A DNA stretch of 64,000 nucleotides from JBEBSD01 sp040394475 (GCA_040394475.1 JBEBSD010000012.1:1-64000); one strand, 5' to 3'. Counted from the first letter of the stretch, positions 38,360 to 47,687 are shown. Numbers and translations: made by a program. Notes: generated by a model not told the origin, from the letters alone.

Positions 38360-39262
38360 ATGCACATTTTGGACAACATTGCACGAAAAGGAAAGTTGCC
38401 GCTGGCATGGGCGACGGTGGCGGTCAATAAGAATTTTGGAGATGAGCTGTCTCCTTTTATTAATTCCGAGATGGTCCGCCCTGCCTATGAAATCATTCAC
38501 TCCAATTTTGATCAGGATAGCTCCAGGTTAGTGTCTGTAGGAACTATCCTTCACGAATTCAAGAACGGCAATTTGTTCGTATGGGGTACGGGCATGGATC
38601 GGGAGCTGTTTGATCCGAAAAAATTCCGGTCGACCAATCCGAGTGTTTTTGCCATAAGGGGAAAACTGTCGTATGGTGTCCTGGAACGGGCCGGTTTTAT
38701 AACAGGCGAGTGTGCTGTCGGCGACCCGGGTATCCTGATTTCCCGATTTTTGCAACCTGCTCCGCAAACCAAATATGAATTGGGTATCATTCCTCATATC
38801 TCCAATTATAACAGAGACAGTATTGATGATTTCGTTTTCGAATGCTTTCGGCTCTCTTATCCCCCATTTGTCAAAATCATTGATCCCAGGTTAGGCATCG
38901 GCGAGACGGTAGCACAGAAAATCAACGAGATAACCGAATGTAAACGGATCTTGTCTTCCTCTGTTCATGGAATCATTGTTGCCGATTCCTTTGGCATCCC
39001 GAATGTATTCATGCACGAAGACTATGCGATTCCCAACGGTCTTTATCATAAAGAGCGACTTGAAAAGCTGGAGCATCGGATAGACGATTACTATTCGGTT
39101 TACGACGATGTTGCAGACAAGCCGTATTACAACCAGCGGCGACGGGAAGCATTCGACATAGAGGCCATCGTCCAGTCCATCGACAACTGCTATTCCGACA
39201 AAACAATCGAAGGCATTTGCAGTGATCTGCTGGCCAGTCACCCGGTCAGGCAGCCTGCTTAA
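38360..39262 (+). CDS. Polysaccharide pyruvyl transferase family protein
   Basis: 300 residues. The family signatures are NFGDELSPFI at the N-terminus, VWGTGMDRE, FAIRGKLSYGVLE, GDPGILISRF and, near the C-terminus, CKRILSSSVHGIIVADSFGIP. Members add ketal pyruvate to exopolysaccharide or wall glycans, or act as glycosyltransferases of related fold. There are no neighbouring polysaccharide synthesis genes, so the acceptor is unknown. It is transcribed away from the ECF sigma gene. Confidence 0.88.
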   Translation: MHILDNIARKGKLPLAWATVAVNKNFGDELSPFINSEMVRPAYEIIHSNFDQDSSRLVSVGTILHEFKNGNLFVWGTGMDRELFDPKKFRSTNPSVFAIRGKLSYGVLERAGFITGECAVGDPGILISRFLQPAPQTKYELGIIPHISNYNRDSIDDFVFECFRLSYPPFVKIIDPRLGIGETVAQKINEITECKRILSSSVHGIIVADSFGIPNVFMHEDYAIPNGLYHKERLEKLEHRIDDYYSVYDDVADKPYYNQRRREAFDIEAIVQSIDNCYSDKTIEGICSDLLASHPVRQPA

Positions 39263-39383
39263 CCGGCAATCTTCGGAGAGGGGGCTCACCCGAAACGCTG
39301 CCCGTGTTTTGCGTTACCCCCCGCTCTGCAACAGTAAAATACGCCGGTACGCCGCTTTAATACATGGTCTAACCAATTCCATT

Positions 39384-40268
39384 ATGAAGCCGCAATTTTT
39401 CCTGGTCCCGCGTGATGTCCAGCGTACGCATGTCGTACGGCACCACACGCTGCCCAATCTGGGAACGGTCTGGCATTATCATCCGGAACTTGAATTGCAT
39501 TACATTATCCGGGGAGAAGGGGTGCGGTTTATCGGAGATAATATCAGTAATTTCTACGCGGAAGAATTGCTGTTGATTGGCGCCGATCTGCCGCACATGT
39601 GGCGCTGTAACGAAGCTTATTTCCGAAAAGATCCAACGATTACGGCAGAAGCAGTGGTTGTACAGTTCCTGCCTGATTTCATGGGGAAGGATTTTCTGAA
39701 AATGCCCGAGGCAATGCCTCTTCTGAATCTCTATGAGAAAGCAAGGTCGGGCCTCGTCATCGGTGGTGCTGTCAAACCGGAAATTATCCGTTTAATGAAA
39801 CATTCCGTCCATACTTCTGATTTACAACGGGTTATCTGCATCCTCTCCATGCTGGAGTTATTATCCGGCGCGGCAGACATGGCCCCCATTTCCTCCCGGA
39901 AAGGCATTCAGAAATCCAGCAAAGAAGAGAATGACCGGCTGAATAAAATATACAGCTATACGCTGGAACACTTCGCCCGCGACCTTACCCTGGAAGAAAT
40001 GGCGGAAGTGGCGCATCTGAGCGTCACCTCTTTTTGCCGTTATTTCAAAAAAATGTCTCAAAAAACCTTTTATGACTTTCTGACCGAGATCCGCATTAGT
40101 CATGCACAGCGACTGCTGATTGAGGACGAGAGCGCCACGGTTGAAGTCATCTTCTCCGAATGCGGATTCAATAACCGGTCCAGCTTTTTCAGCCATTTTA
40201 AACGAATAACCGGCTGCACACCCCAGGAATACAAACGCCGGTATCTTTATGAGAATATATTTATATAA
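39384..40268 (+). CDS. AraC family transcriptional regulator with cupin N-terminal domain
   Basis: 294 residues from the ATG at 39384; the frame is open upstream to 39222 but that part overlaps the end of the previous gene and does not look like protein. The N-terminal cupin (GTVWHYHPELELHYIIRGEG, GADLPHMW) probably binds a sugar or similar ligand. The C-terminal 100 residues hold two helix-turn-helix motifs (LTLEEMAEVAHLSVTSFCRY and VEVIFSECGFNNRSSFFSHF) ending in the AraC signature with PQEYKRRY. The heptamer array starts 11 bp after the stop. Confidence 0.92.
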   Translation: MKPQFFLVPRDVQRTHVVRHHTLPNLGTVWHYHPELELHYIIRGEGVRFIGDNISNFYAEELLLIGADLPHMWRCNEAYFRKDPTITAEAVVVQFLPDFMGKDFLKMPEAMPLLNLYEKARSGLVIGGAVKPEIIRLMKHSVHTSDLQRVICILSMLELLSGAADMAPISSRKGIQKSSKEENDRLNKIYSYTLEHFARDLTLEEMAEVAHLSVTSFCRYFKKMSQKTFYDFLTEIRISHAQRLLIEDESATVEVIFSECGFNNRSSFFSHFKRITGCTPQEYKRRYLYENIFI

Positions 40269-40278
40269 TGACGCTTTT

Positions 40279-40680
40279 TGAGTTATGAGTTATGAGTTAT
40301 GAGTTATGAGTTCCGATAGCCGATAGCCGACAGCCGATGACCTAATACCTAATTATGAGTTATGAATTATGAGTTCCGATAGCTGAAAGCCGATAGCTGA
40401 TACCTAATTATGAGTTATGAATTATGAGTTCCGATAGCTGAAAACTGATAGCTGATACCTAATTATGAGTTATGAGTTATGAGTTCCGATAGCTGATACC
40501 TAATTATGAGTTATGAATTATGAGTTATGAGTTATGAGTTCCGATAGCTGAAAGCCGATAGCCGATGACCTATTACCTAATTATGAGTTATGAATTCCGA
40601 TAGCTGATGACCTAACACCTCAAACCTAACACCTAACACCTAACACCTAAAACCTAAAACCTAACACCTAACTCCTAACT
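40279..40680 (+). repeat. Composite heptanucleotide repeat array upstream of a small secreted protein gene
   Basis: About 57 heptamers fill the whole gap from 11 bp after the AraC stop to 2 bp before the ATG at 40683. Blocks of TTATGAG/TTATGAA, TTCCGAT, AGCCGAT/AGCTGAT/AGCTGAA and ACCTAA-type units are repeated six times. The last eleven or so units before the ATG are all CACCTAA/AACCTAA variants. Most block joins keep the 7-nt register; ACCTAA at several joins is a 6-mer. Relative to the downstream gene the order and strand are the same as at 20731-21014. Confidence 0.92.
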
Positions 40681-40682
40681 CC

Positions 40683-41174
40683 ATGAACACTACCCGAATT
40701 ACGGTGCTTGCCTGCTGCCTGTTGCTGACCGCTCTCTGTTCCCGCGCACAAAAGGGATCCCTTAATGACCTGAAATTCATTGAGGGACACTGGATGGGAA
40801 CTTATAACGGCGGGCCGATTGAAGCCTCCTGGACGGCTCCTCTGGGAAATAATATTGTCGGTTACATCCGGATGATTAAAGATAACAAACCTGCACTTTA
40901 CGAGATTTTCGCTTTTGAGGAATCGGCATCTGGTCCTGTAGCAAGGGTTAAACATTTTAAACCCGGACTGATCTCGGTAGAAGAAAAAGAAGATGCCGAC
41001 ACCTACCGGTTTATTGAAGCGCAAAAAAATCAGGCCCTGTTTGAAAAATACGACGGACAGGTCCGGATCATTTATGAATTACGGAAAACCAACCAGTTTG
41101 TTATTCAAAAAGGCGCCCTTAAGGATGGGAAATGGGAGTTTATTGACCTTTTCATTTTCAAACGGATGAAGTGA
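40683..41174 (+). CDS. Small secreted DUF6265-like protein
   Basis: 163 residues. Signal peptide MNTTRITVLACCLLLTALCS ending at RAQ. The mature part (LKFIEGHWMGTYNGGPIEAS, NNIVGYIRMIKDNKPALYEI) resembles the DUF6265 family, small beta-barrel-like proteins of unknown function. The start codon directly follows the heptamer array, so any promoter must lie within or before the array. Confidence 0.75.
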   Translation: MNTTRITVLACCLLLTALCSRAQKGSLNDLKFIEGHWMGTYNGGPIEASWTAPLGNNIVGYIRMIKDNKPALYEIFAFEESASGPVARVKHFKPGLISVEEKEDADTYRFIEAQKNQALFEKYDGQVRIIYELRKTNQFVIQKGALKDGKWEFIDLFIFKRMK

Positions 41175-41226
41175 GCCGCGTCGTCCCTTTGACGAAACCA
41201 ATCACCGCGCAGGCAAAACCAACGAC

Positions 41227-41709
41227 ATGGATAAGCTGAACAATGCATTGTTAAAGGATTTTCGACATATTATTCTATACGGACTGATTTTAGCGATTTT
41301 AGTCTTTGCCCTGAAATGGCTGCAATGGAAATTCTTAATCGTTGACAATGCCATAGACATTTATATCGGGCTTATCGCTGTCTTCTTTACCGCTTTGGGT
41401 GTCTGGGTAGCTACACAGCTTGTGAAACCCGACGTCCAGACCATCGTTGTGGAAAAGGAAGTGTTTGTAACCCCGCCAGACGAATTTACAGTCAATGAAA
41501 CCGAATTGAAAAAGCTGCAGCTAAGCAGCAGGGAATTCGAAGTGCTGCAACTTTTGGGAAGAGGTTACAGCAATGCTGACATTGCAGATCACCTGTTCCT
41601 CTCGGTCAGTACGGTAAAAACGCACGTTTCCAATCTCTTCCTGAAAATGGACGTAAAAAGCAGGATGCAAACAATCGAAAAGGCCAGGAGACTGAAAATC
41701 ATTGAGTAG
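41227..41709 (+). CDS. Membrane-anchored LuxR-type transcriptional regulator
   Basis: 160 residues. Two membrane helices come first (about 13-34 IILYGLILAILVFALKW and 43-66 IYIGLIAVFFTALGVWVA), then a linker, then a LuxR/GerE helix-turn-helix (about 95-158: LSSREFEVLQLLGRGYSNAD and FLSVSTVKTHVSNLFLKM). There is no receiver domain. Anchoring a LuxR domain to the membrane without a sensor domain suggests that it reacts to a membrane state or a partner. The next gene is a DUF4199 membrane protein, a common neighbour. Confidence 0.88.
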   Translation: MDKLNNALLKDFRHIILYGLILAILVFALKWLQWKFLIVDNAIDIYIGLIAVFFTALGVWVATQLVKPDVQTIVVEKEVFVTPPDEFTVNETELKKLQLSSREFEVLQLLGRGYSNADIADHLFLSVSTVKTHVSNLFLKMDVKSRMQTIEKARRLKIIE

Positions 41710-41820
41710 GTAGTCTCATACGTTACTATCAACGCTTCATAAATCGTATTTTGGTACTAAAGTATGACTGGAATTTCACGTTCAGACGTTAGGTTTGCGG
41801 TCTATCCAAAAGAACAGAAA

Positions 41821-42324
41821 ATGAAAAAAACAGTAGTGGTTTTCGGATTGGTCATCGGGACGATCCTGTGTGCAAATATGATTATAATGGTCAATATGAT
41901 GTACACGAGCCCCGATTTTAAAGGGAACGATGTTGTCGGCTACGCGGCGATGGTCGTGCTTTTTTCGCTTATTTTCTTTGGGGTCAGAAACTACCGCAAT
42001 AAACACCTCGGCGGGTTTGTCTCCTTTGGTAAAGCATTTAAAACAGGATTTTTAATCGCACTCGTGGGCTCCACCATGTACGTGGTTGTCTGGCTTTTTT
42101 ATTATTACCTTTTTGTTCCCGACTTCATTGACGTATACACTTCACACGTATTAAATAATTGTACTCCGTCCGACCTGGCCGCTAAAACCACAGAAATGAA
42201 AAACTTCGGGGAGATGTATAAAAATCCGCTCTTTGTAGTTTTAATTACCTATTCGGAAGTACTGCCGATCGGAGTACTTGTGGCGCTTGTGAGTGCGTTA
42301 CTACTCAGGAAAAAAGCAAGATAA
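41821..42324 (+). CDS. DUF4199 family membrane protein
   Basis: 167 residues from the ATG at 41821 (the frame is open from 41764 but the added part is not hydrophobic). Four membrane helices are visible: VVVFGLVIGTILCANMIIM, AAMVVLFSLIFFGV, TGFLIALVGSTMYVVVWLFY and VLITYSEVLPIGVLVALVSA. The cytoplasmic loop with GGFVSFGKAFKTGF is a DUF4199 marker. Function unknown; its pairing with the membrane LuxR gene suggests a shared regulatory role. Confidence 0.85.
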   Translation: MKKTVVVFGLVIGTILCANMIIMVNMMYTSPDFKGNDVVGYAAMVVLFSLIFFGVRNYRNKHLGGFVSFGKAFKTGFLIALVGSTMYVVVWLFYYYLFVPDFIDVYTSHVLNNCTPSDLAAKTTEMKNFGEMYKNPLFVVLITYSEVLPIGVLVALVSALLLRKKAR

Positions 42325-42368
42325 TCAGAACTCCTGTAACGGGTACTTCACCGGCTTAAGGGATGAAA

Positions 42369-42398
42369 GGAAGTGATGACTTACTTCCGTTATTTTTT
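42369..42398 (+). terminator. Possible terminator after the DUF4199 gene
   Basis: GGAAGT and ACTTCC (42369-42374 and 42383-42388) form a 6-bp stem with an 8-nt loop, followed by GTTATTTTTT. It overlaps the end of the convergent sensor gene. The stem is short, so this is tentative. Confidence 0.4.
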
Positions 42399-45300
42399 AG
42401 CAGAATTCCGGGGAGCCTTATGTTCTGTTTGCAGATAATCCTTTAGTTTTTCCCTTTCTGAAGGTGTAAAACCGTAGTGTTTTTTAAATACTTTACCAAA
42501 ATAACCGGGACTTTCAAAACCCACTGCATAGCCGATTTCTGCAATATTTTTTTCTCCCCTGCCCAAAAGTTCAAGCGCCATCTGCATTCTTACGTTCTGT
42601 ATTAAAGTAACCGTGGGTTGTCCTGTAATCGCTTTTATTTTGCGGTTGAGTTGCGCAGTGCTCAGGGACATGAGTTCTGCAAGTCGCTCTACGCTAAACA
42701 TATAATCAGAAATATTATTCCGGATGGCCTCCTCTGCTTTTTGAAGGTATGCATTCTCTTTAGAATTTTCGTCCCATGCATGCGAAAGAGAACTCTGGTA
42801 CCGCTCCTGTATTATTTTTCTGCTCCGGAGAATGTTCTCAATACGAATGCGCAACTCGCTCACCGAAAAAGGCTTGGTAAGATAATCATCGGCGCCATTT
42901 TGCAAACCGGCCATTTTGTCTTCCTGGTCTGCCCGGGCCGTGAGTAAAATGAATGGGATATGTGAGGTCGCATCGCCCGATTTTATTTTTTCGCAGAGCT
43001 CCAACCCGTCCATTTCGGGCATCATAACATCGCTTATAATAAGATCCGGGATCTGGCTGGTAGCGGTTTTGAACGCCTCAACTCCTCCGGCTGCTTCCAT
43101 ATACCGGTAGTCTTTTCCTAAGCTATCCCGGATAAAATGACGAAGTTCTTTGTGGTCTTCTGCTATGAGTATGGTAGGAAGTTCGTCGTCGTTTTCTCTT
43201 GCCGGAGTTGCGATTTGTTCGGTACCGGTGAGCGCGGTCTCAACGGCGGCGCTCCCGCTACCGGCCGTTCCCTCCTTCAAAATGACTGTAAAGCGGCTTC
43301 CTTTTCCTACTTCGCTTTCCACCCGTACAGAACCACCATGCAATGCCGTTAATTCCTTTACCAGTGAAAGACCTATGCCGGAACCGCCGTAATGGCGGCC
43401 GGCCGAATTGTCTGGCTGATAAAACCTGTCAAATATCCAGTTCAATTCTTCTTTGGGAATTCCAACGCCTGAATCGGACACCACTATTTGTATTACCCCT
43501 GAAAGTGGCTGAAAAGCAAGGGTCACCTGGATAACACCACGCCGCGGGGTGAACTTACAGGCATTGGACAGCAGGTTGCTGGTAATGGTCCGTACCACGC
43601 TTTCGTCGTAGGCGATCTTTCTGATAGCGATACGGATGTCTGAAGAAGGGTCAATTTCAAATTTAAGTTGTAGCTCTTTTTGCCTGGCATAGTGAGAGAA
43701 ATTGGAAACAATGGCCTTCATTTCCTGTACGAGGTCTTTGGTTTTGTAACGGAGTTTGTAACCTCCGCTTTCTATTTTCGACAGGTCCATCAGCTGATTG
43801 ATCAGCTCAAGCAGTTGATGGCTGTTTTGCTCCATTTCTTTATACCGCGTCTCGGCAGCTATTTCAGAAGCATCGTCCTTTAATTGTTCCAGGTGCCCGT
43901 TGATCAAGGTGAGCGGTGTACGAAATTCATGGGTAATATTGGCCAAAAAGCGTGATTTAACCCGATCCAGCTCCAGAATGGCCTGCGCCTGCTTTCGTTC
44001 AGTCTCCAGGTTTTGCCGAAGGATCAGCCGATTTTTATATCTTCTCCAGAACAAGTAAAGAAACGCCAGGAACGTGGTTGCATAAACGAGATAAGCCAGG
44101 TTGGTTCTCCACCAAGGCGGGGAAATGATAAGCGTCATTTCTACCATCTGATCATTCCATCTGCCGAGCCCGTCGGTACCTTTCCCCTGAAAAACATAAT
44201 TACCGGGGCTTAAATTAGTAAGCAGTATATTCCTGTTCCGGCCAATGGTTATCCAGGAGGTATCCCGATTAACTATTCTATAGGCATACGTTATTTTGTC
44301 GGAGGCAATGTAGTCCAGCGAAGCCAGCGTGATACTGACCGTATTCTGGTCATATCTGAGCACATTATCGGTAATTTCGGAAAACAACGGTCCGCGAACC
44401 GTGCCTACTAATTCTGCTTTCGATATCACTACAGGAATTGCCTGTTGCGGAGTAGTTATTTTTGCAGGATGAAAACGGTTGTATCCGTTTATTCCGCCAA
44501 AGAAGAGTTCACCGTCGCGGCTTTTAAAATAAGAGCCGGTATTGAATTCATTGCTTTGTAAGCCATTATCTACATCAAAGTTGACAAAGGTTCGGGTATT
44601 AAAAAGGGAAAGTCCCCGGTTGGTGCTGAGCCACAGGTTACCTTCCTCATCGTCGAGGATGCCGTAAATGGTATTATTGGGCAGGCCGTCTTTTGTGGTA
44701 AAATGTTCAAAAGTCCCTTTGGTCTTATTGAGCTTGTTTAATCCTGTAGGAGTGCCCACCCACAAATACTTTTCGGGTTGGCGGGGATCTGCACGAATGC
44801 TTTTGACTTCGTTGGAACTGAGGCTTTGCAGATTTTTCGCGTCGTTTTTATAAACATTGGTATATTTTTCTTCGCCCGGCAAAAAGCGGAACAGCCCTCC
44901 TGCTGTTCCAATCCATAAGCTGCCATCCGTATCGGGATGTATGGTCGAATAGTTCACTGTTAACATCCTGTCAACGCTTTCCGGAAGAAACGGGAATTTT
45001 TTAAGAATGCTGCCGGCAGGATCAAATGAAAAAAGTGTGGAAAAAGTCGAAAACCAAACGATGCCGGAAGAATCGGTAAGGATACTCATTATCATACTGT
45101 CGTTCAGGGGTACTTTTAATTCTTCTGAATGGCTTTCCGGATTATACTTTACAAGGCCCATGGGGGAACCCAGCCAGATCGCACCATGTCTGTCTTCCGT
45201 TAGTACCCGGGTCCGAAGGTCGAACGAATTGTAGGCGGCTATTTTGCCCCCGGGCGAAATGTCCAGCTGACCGAAGGAATTAAGTGTGCTGAACAAAATT

Positions 45301-46550
45301 TGCTCGCCCCCACTATCGGCAGATTTGCGTTGTAAAACGGCATACAGGCTGCTGGATGCCATTTTCCCGTCGTCTGCGTGCGCCCCCCCCTTTTCAAATA
45401 GCGACAGGTAAGGATGTGAAAAAAAGAGCCCCCTGCCGTTACTTCCCAGCCAGATATTTCCGTCCCGACTGCTCTTCATCGCACTGAAACGCACGTCCGT
45501 CATTTCCTTCTCGTAGGCCCCGTTCAAACCGATTTTTTTTACCATACCCGTGGAAGGGTTAAATCCAAGCAGTTTATCATCGTATGAATCCACCAGTATC
45601 AGTTTTTCGGCGCCGCTTTTCTGAATGGGCAAAAACGAGTAGAGTTTACCGGAAAACCGGTATAGAACAAATTCTTTTCGTTTGGGATCAAATTCATAAA
45701 GACCCTCATACGAATTCATCCAAAAAACACCATCGTCGTCCCATTGTAAATCCTGCACGCTGGTTAGGAATGGCGAAAGGCTATCGTCCCGGTGTCGGCC
45801 CGCAGGAGTGTTGTTACGATATTCCTGAACATAGGTGGGATAGGCACGGTAAGGAGCTACTTCTGCTTTCTTGCTGAGATCATAGGTTTTGTAACCTTTT
45901 TTGCCACTAACCCACAATAATCCATCCGGTGCCAGAATCGCCTTGACAGGGATTTGTAGTTCCTCTTTTTCCTGAATGATCGGGATGCCGCGAAAAAAAA
46001 TAGTCGTATTGGTAATCTTTTCGTCGGTGACAGCATTGATAACGACGATGTGGCCGCTTAGAAATGAAATAACGAGGCCGGATTTTGCGTTCCCGGTAAT
46101 TGAACTGATATATTTTGCTTCTTGCGGGAAATTCTTCTCCTCTATTTTGATGAAATTGTCCTGATCCCTGCTGTATAGCTGAAGGCCTCCATACAGGCTG
46201 CCTATCCAGAGGTTCCGGAACTCATCTTCATAGATCGCGGTAATATGATTGTCGCGTATAGCGCTGCTGTCATAAGTATCTGCCTTATAGATCTTAAAAG
46301 TATACCCATCGTACCGGTTCAGCCCATCTTTTGTCCCAAACCACATGTAGCCTCTATAATCCTGGCAAATCGCGGTGATCATGTTTTGTGACAACCCTTT
46401 GTCTATATTCAGATTGCGGAACTGCAGTTCCTGCCCGAAAATGAGGTTTGCGCAACCTGGATAAGCAAGTAGCAGCAATACAGAAAAAAATGATTTGCCG
46501 CCACACGATTTGCGCATTGCCCGGACAGGAAGGTTAGAATTTTCGATCAA
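42390..46550 (-). CDS. Hybrid two-component system protein (periplasmic propellers, kinase, receiver, AraC output)
   Basis: 1386 residues. Order: signal peptide (an ATG at 46517 gives the better start), two seven-bladed propellers of Reg_prop repeats (LNIDKGLSQNMITAICQDYR, YMWFGTKDGLNRYDGYTF), Y_Y_Y domain (about 740-810), membrane helix (about 815-835), HisKA (THEFRTPL, phospho-His near 873), HATPase (LLSNACKFT, GSGIGLSLVKEL), receiver (LIISDVMMPEMDG, phospho-Asp near 1175) and a C-terminal AraC domain (IAEIGYAVGFESPGYFGKVF). In this family the propellers bind a glycan breakdown product and the AraC part switches on a nearby uptake locus. No SusC gene adjoins it, so its target is unknown. 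Confidence 0.95.
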   Translation of the reverse strand: MIENSNLPVRAMRKSCGGKSFFSVLLLLAYPGCANLIFGQELQFRNLNIDKGLSQNMITAICQDYRGYMWFGTKDGLNRYDGYTFKIYKADTYDSSAIRDNHITAIYEDEFRNLWIGSLYGGLQLYSRDQDNFIKIEEKNFPQEAKYISSITGNAKSGLVISFLSGHIVVINAVTDEKITNTTIFFRGIPIIQEKEELQIPVKAILAPDGLLWVSGKKGYKTYDLSKKAEVAPYRAYPTYVQEYRNNTPAGRHRDDSLSPFLTSVQDLQWDDDGVFWMNSYEGLYEFDPKRKEFVLYRFSGKLYSFLPIQKSGAEKLILVDSYDDKLLGFNPSTGMVKKIGLNGAYEKEMTDVRFSAMKSSRDGNIWLGSNGRGLFFSHPYLSLFEKGGAHADDGKMASSSLYAVLQRKSADSGGEQILFSTLNSFGQLDISPGGKIAAYNSFDLRTRVLTEDRHGAIWLGSPMGLVKYNPESHSEELKVPLNDSMIMSILTDSSGIVWFSTFSTLFSFDPAGSILKKFPFLPESVDRMLTVNYSTIHPDTDGSLWIGTAGGLFRFLPGEEKYTNVYKNDAKNLQSLSSNEVKSIRADPRQPEKYLWVGTPTGLNKLNKTKGTFEHFTTKDGLPNNTIYGILDDEEGNLWLSTNRGLSLFNTRTFVNFDVDNGLQSNEFNTGSYFKSRDGELFFGGINGYNRFHPAKITTPQQAIPVVISKAELVGTVRGPLFSEITDNVLRYDQNTVSITLASLDYIASDKITYAYRIVNRDTSWITIGRNRNILLTNLSPGNYVFQGKGTDGLGRWNDQMVEMTLIISPPWWRTNLAYLVYATTFLAFLYLFWRRYKNRLILRQNLETERKQAQAILELDRVKSRFLANITHEFRTPLTLINGHLEQLKDDASEIAAETRYKEMEQNSHQLLELINQLMDLSKIESGGYKLRYKTKDLVQEMKAIVSNFSHYARQKELQLKFEIDPSSDIRIAIRKIAYDESVVRTITSNLLSNACKFTPRRGVIQVTLAFQPLSGVIQIVVSDSGVGIPKEELNWIFDRFYQPDNSAGRHYGGSGIGLSLVKELTALHGGSVRVESEVGKGSRFTVILKEGTAGSGSAAVETALTGTEQIATPARENDDELPTILIAEDHKELRHFIRDSLGKDYRYMEAAGGVEAFKTATSQIPDLIISDVMMPEMDGLELCEKIKSGDATSHIPFILLTARADQEDKMAGLQNGADDYLTKPFSVSELRIRIENILRSRKIIQERYQSSLSHAWDENSKENAYLQKAEEAIRNNISDYMFSVERLAELMSLSTAQLNRKIKAITGQPTVTLIQNVRMQMALELLGRGEKNIAEIGYAVGFESPGYFGKVFKKHYGFTPSEREKLKDYLQTEHKAPRNSAKK

Positions 46551-46560
46551 TGTTAAGTAA

Positions 46561-46704
46561 ATAAATGCACTTAGTCAAGCCTATGGAATTGATACATCCC
46601 GAATGGAAACCGAAGGAAAAGGGGAAAGTGATCCCATAGCGGATAATAACACCCCCGAAGGAAAAGCCAATAACCGCAGGGTGGAATTTGTAAAAATACA
46701 GTAA
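46561..46704 (+). pseudogene. Relic of an OmpA-family gene (C-terminal 47 residues)
   Basis: On the plus strand a stretch of 47 codons before a TAA reads ALSQAYGIDTSRMETEGKGE, SDPIADNNTP, EGKANNRRVEFVKIQ. That is the end of a peptidoglycan-binding OmpA-like domain, in which the NRRVEF and PIADN segments are hallmarks. A TAA lies just before it and there is no start codon, so only the 3' tip of the gene remains. It lies in the 315-bp gap between the divergent sensor and AraC genes. The rest of the gap shows nothing I can name. Confidence 0.75.
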
Positions 46705-46865
46705 GGTTGGTCGCCATGTAACACACAGCGCCCATCGGGGGTTGTCACCTGTCAAGAAGCTCCTTGATAAGGTAAAAAACGTTACGTTATTTTGCACACA
46801 CGGATGGCTGCGTATCTTGCAGTCAAAAAATCGCATAAACAAACCGTCACGCGACAAACCCGTCA

Positions 46866-47687
46866 ATGAACTATCAGACATTTCAACCACATCCGGACTT
46901 AGCATCTCTTGTAAAATGTTACTGGACCTTGGAGGTTCCGGCCGGAAAAGGTCCTCAGAGACAACGGATCGTACCTGACGGCTGCCTTGAAATGGCCTTT
47001 ATTCTCGGTGACGATATCAAGCGGTATACCTCCGGAGATGTGTTCATCCTCCAACCCCGTGCAATGGTGCTTGGTCAAACCCTCGAACCTTTTTATATCG
47101 AACCCACCGGATACGTCGATTCCTTCGCCGTTCGCTTCTATCCCTATGGTTTTGCAAACTTCGTCACGACGCCGATCAAAAATCTGGCGAACAAAGAAAC
47201 ACCGATAGCGCTGCTTTTTGGAGAAGAACCCGCCAAAGATTTGGAACAGAGAATTATTCAGGCACCGGGCACCGAAGAACGGATCGGAATTATAGAAGAC
47301 TTTCTTTTGGCGAAATTCAAAAACGAAGTGACCGTTGACAGCATTGTGAAAGCAACTGTTGATGCCCTCTTGTCGACAAAAGGAAGTACACCGATCACCA
47401 CCATTCTCAAAGATGATGTATCAAAAAGAAGACAGCTTGAAAGAAAATTCCTGAAGCAGATCGGCATCAGCCCGAAGCAACTGGGCAAAGTGATCAGGTT
47501 GCAGGCTGCCTTAAAAATGCTGCTTAAACAACAACCGGAGCGTTTTACGACAATCGCCTATGAGAGCGAATACTACGACCAGGCACACTTTATCAGGGAT
47601 TTTAAAGAGTTTACGGGAACGACACCCAAAGAGTTTGCACAAGATGGGGAACTGGCCCTTTCCTCACTTTTCTATAAAAAAACGTGA
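46866..47687 (+). CDS. AraC family regulator with DUF6597-type N-terminal domain
   Basis: 273 residues. The N-terminal domain (LASLVKCYWTLEVPAGKG, RIVPDGCLEMAFILGD, YVDSFAVRFYPYGFANF) is the DUF6597 type often found before AraC domains. The C-terminal helix-turn-helix part (ERKFLKQIGISPKQLGKVIR and FTTIAYESEYYDQAHFIRDF, then GTTPKEF) binds DNA. It lies 73 bp upstream of a VOC gene on the same strand; regulation of that gene is plausible. Confidence 0.9.
   Translation: MNYQTFQPHPDLASLVKCYWTLEVPAGKGPQRQRIVPDGCLEMAFILGDDIKRYTSGDVFILQPRAMVLGQTLEPFYIEPTGYVDSFAVRFYPYGFANFVTTPIKNLANKETPIALLFGEEPAKDLEQRIIQAPGTEERIGIIEDFLLAKFKNEVTVDSIVKATVDALLSTKGSTPITTILKDDVSKRRQLERKFLKQIGISPKQLGKVIRLQAALKMLLKQQPERFTTIAYESEYYDQAHFIRDFKEFTGTTPKEFAQDGELALSSLFYKKT

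Noticed and set aside
46534..46905. A 123-codon minus-strand open frame between the sensor and AraC genes
   Set aside because: The opposite strand holds a clear OmpA C-terminal relic; the minus frame overlaps both adjacent genes and resembles nothing.
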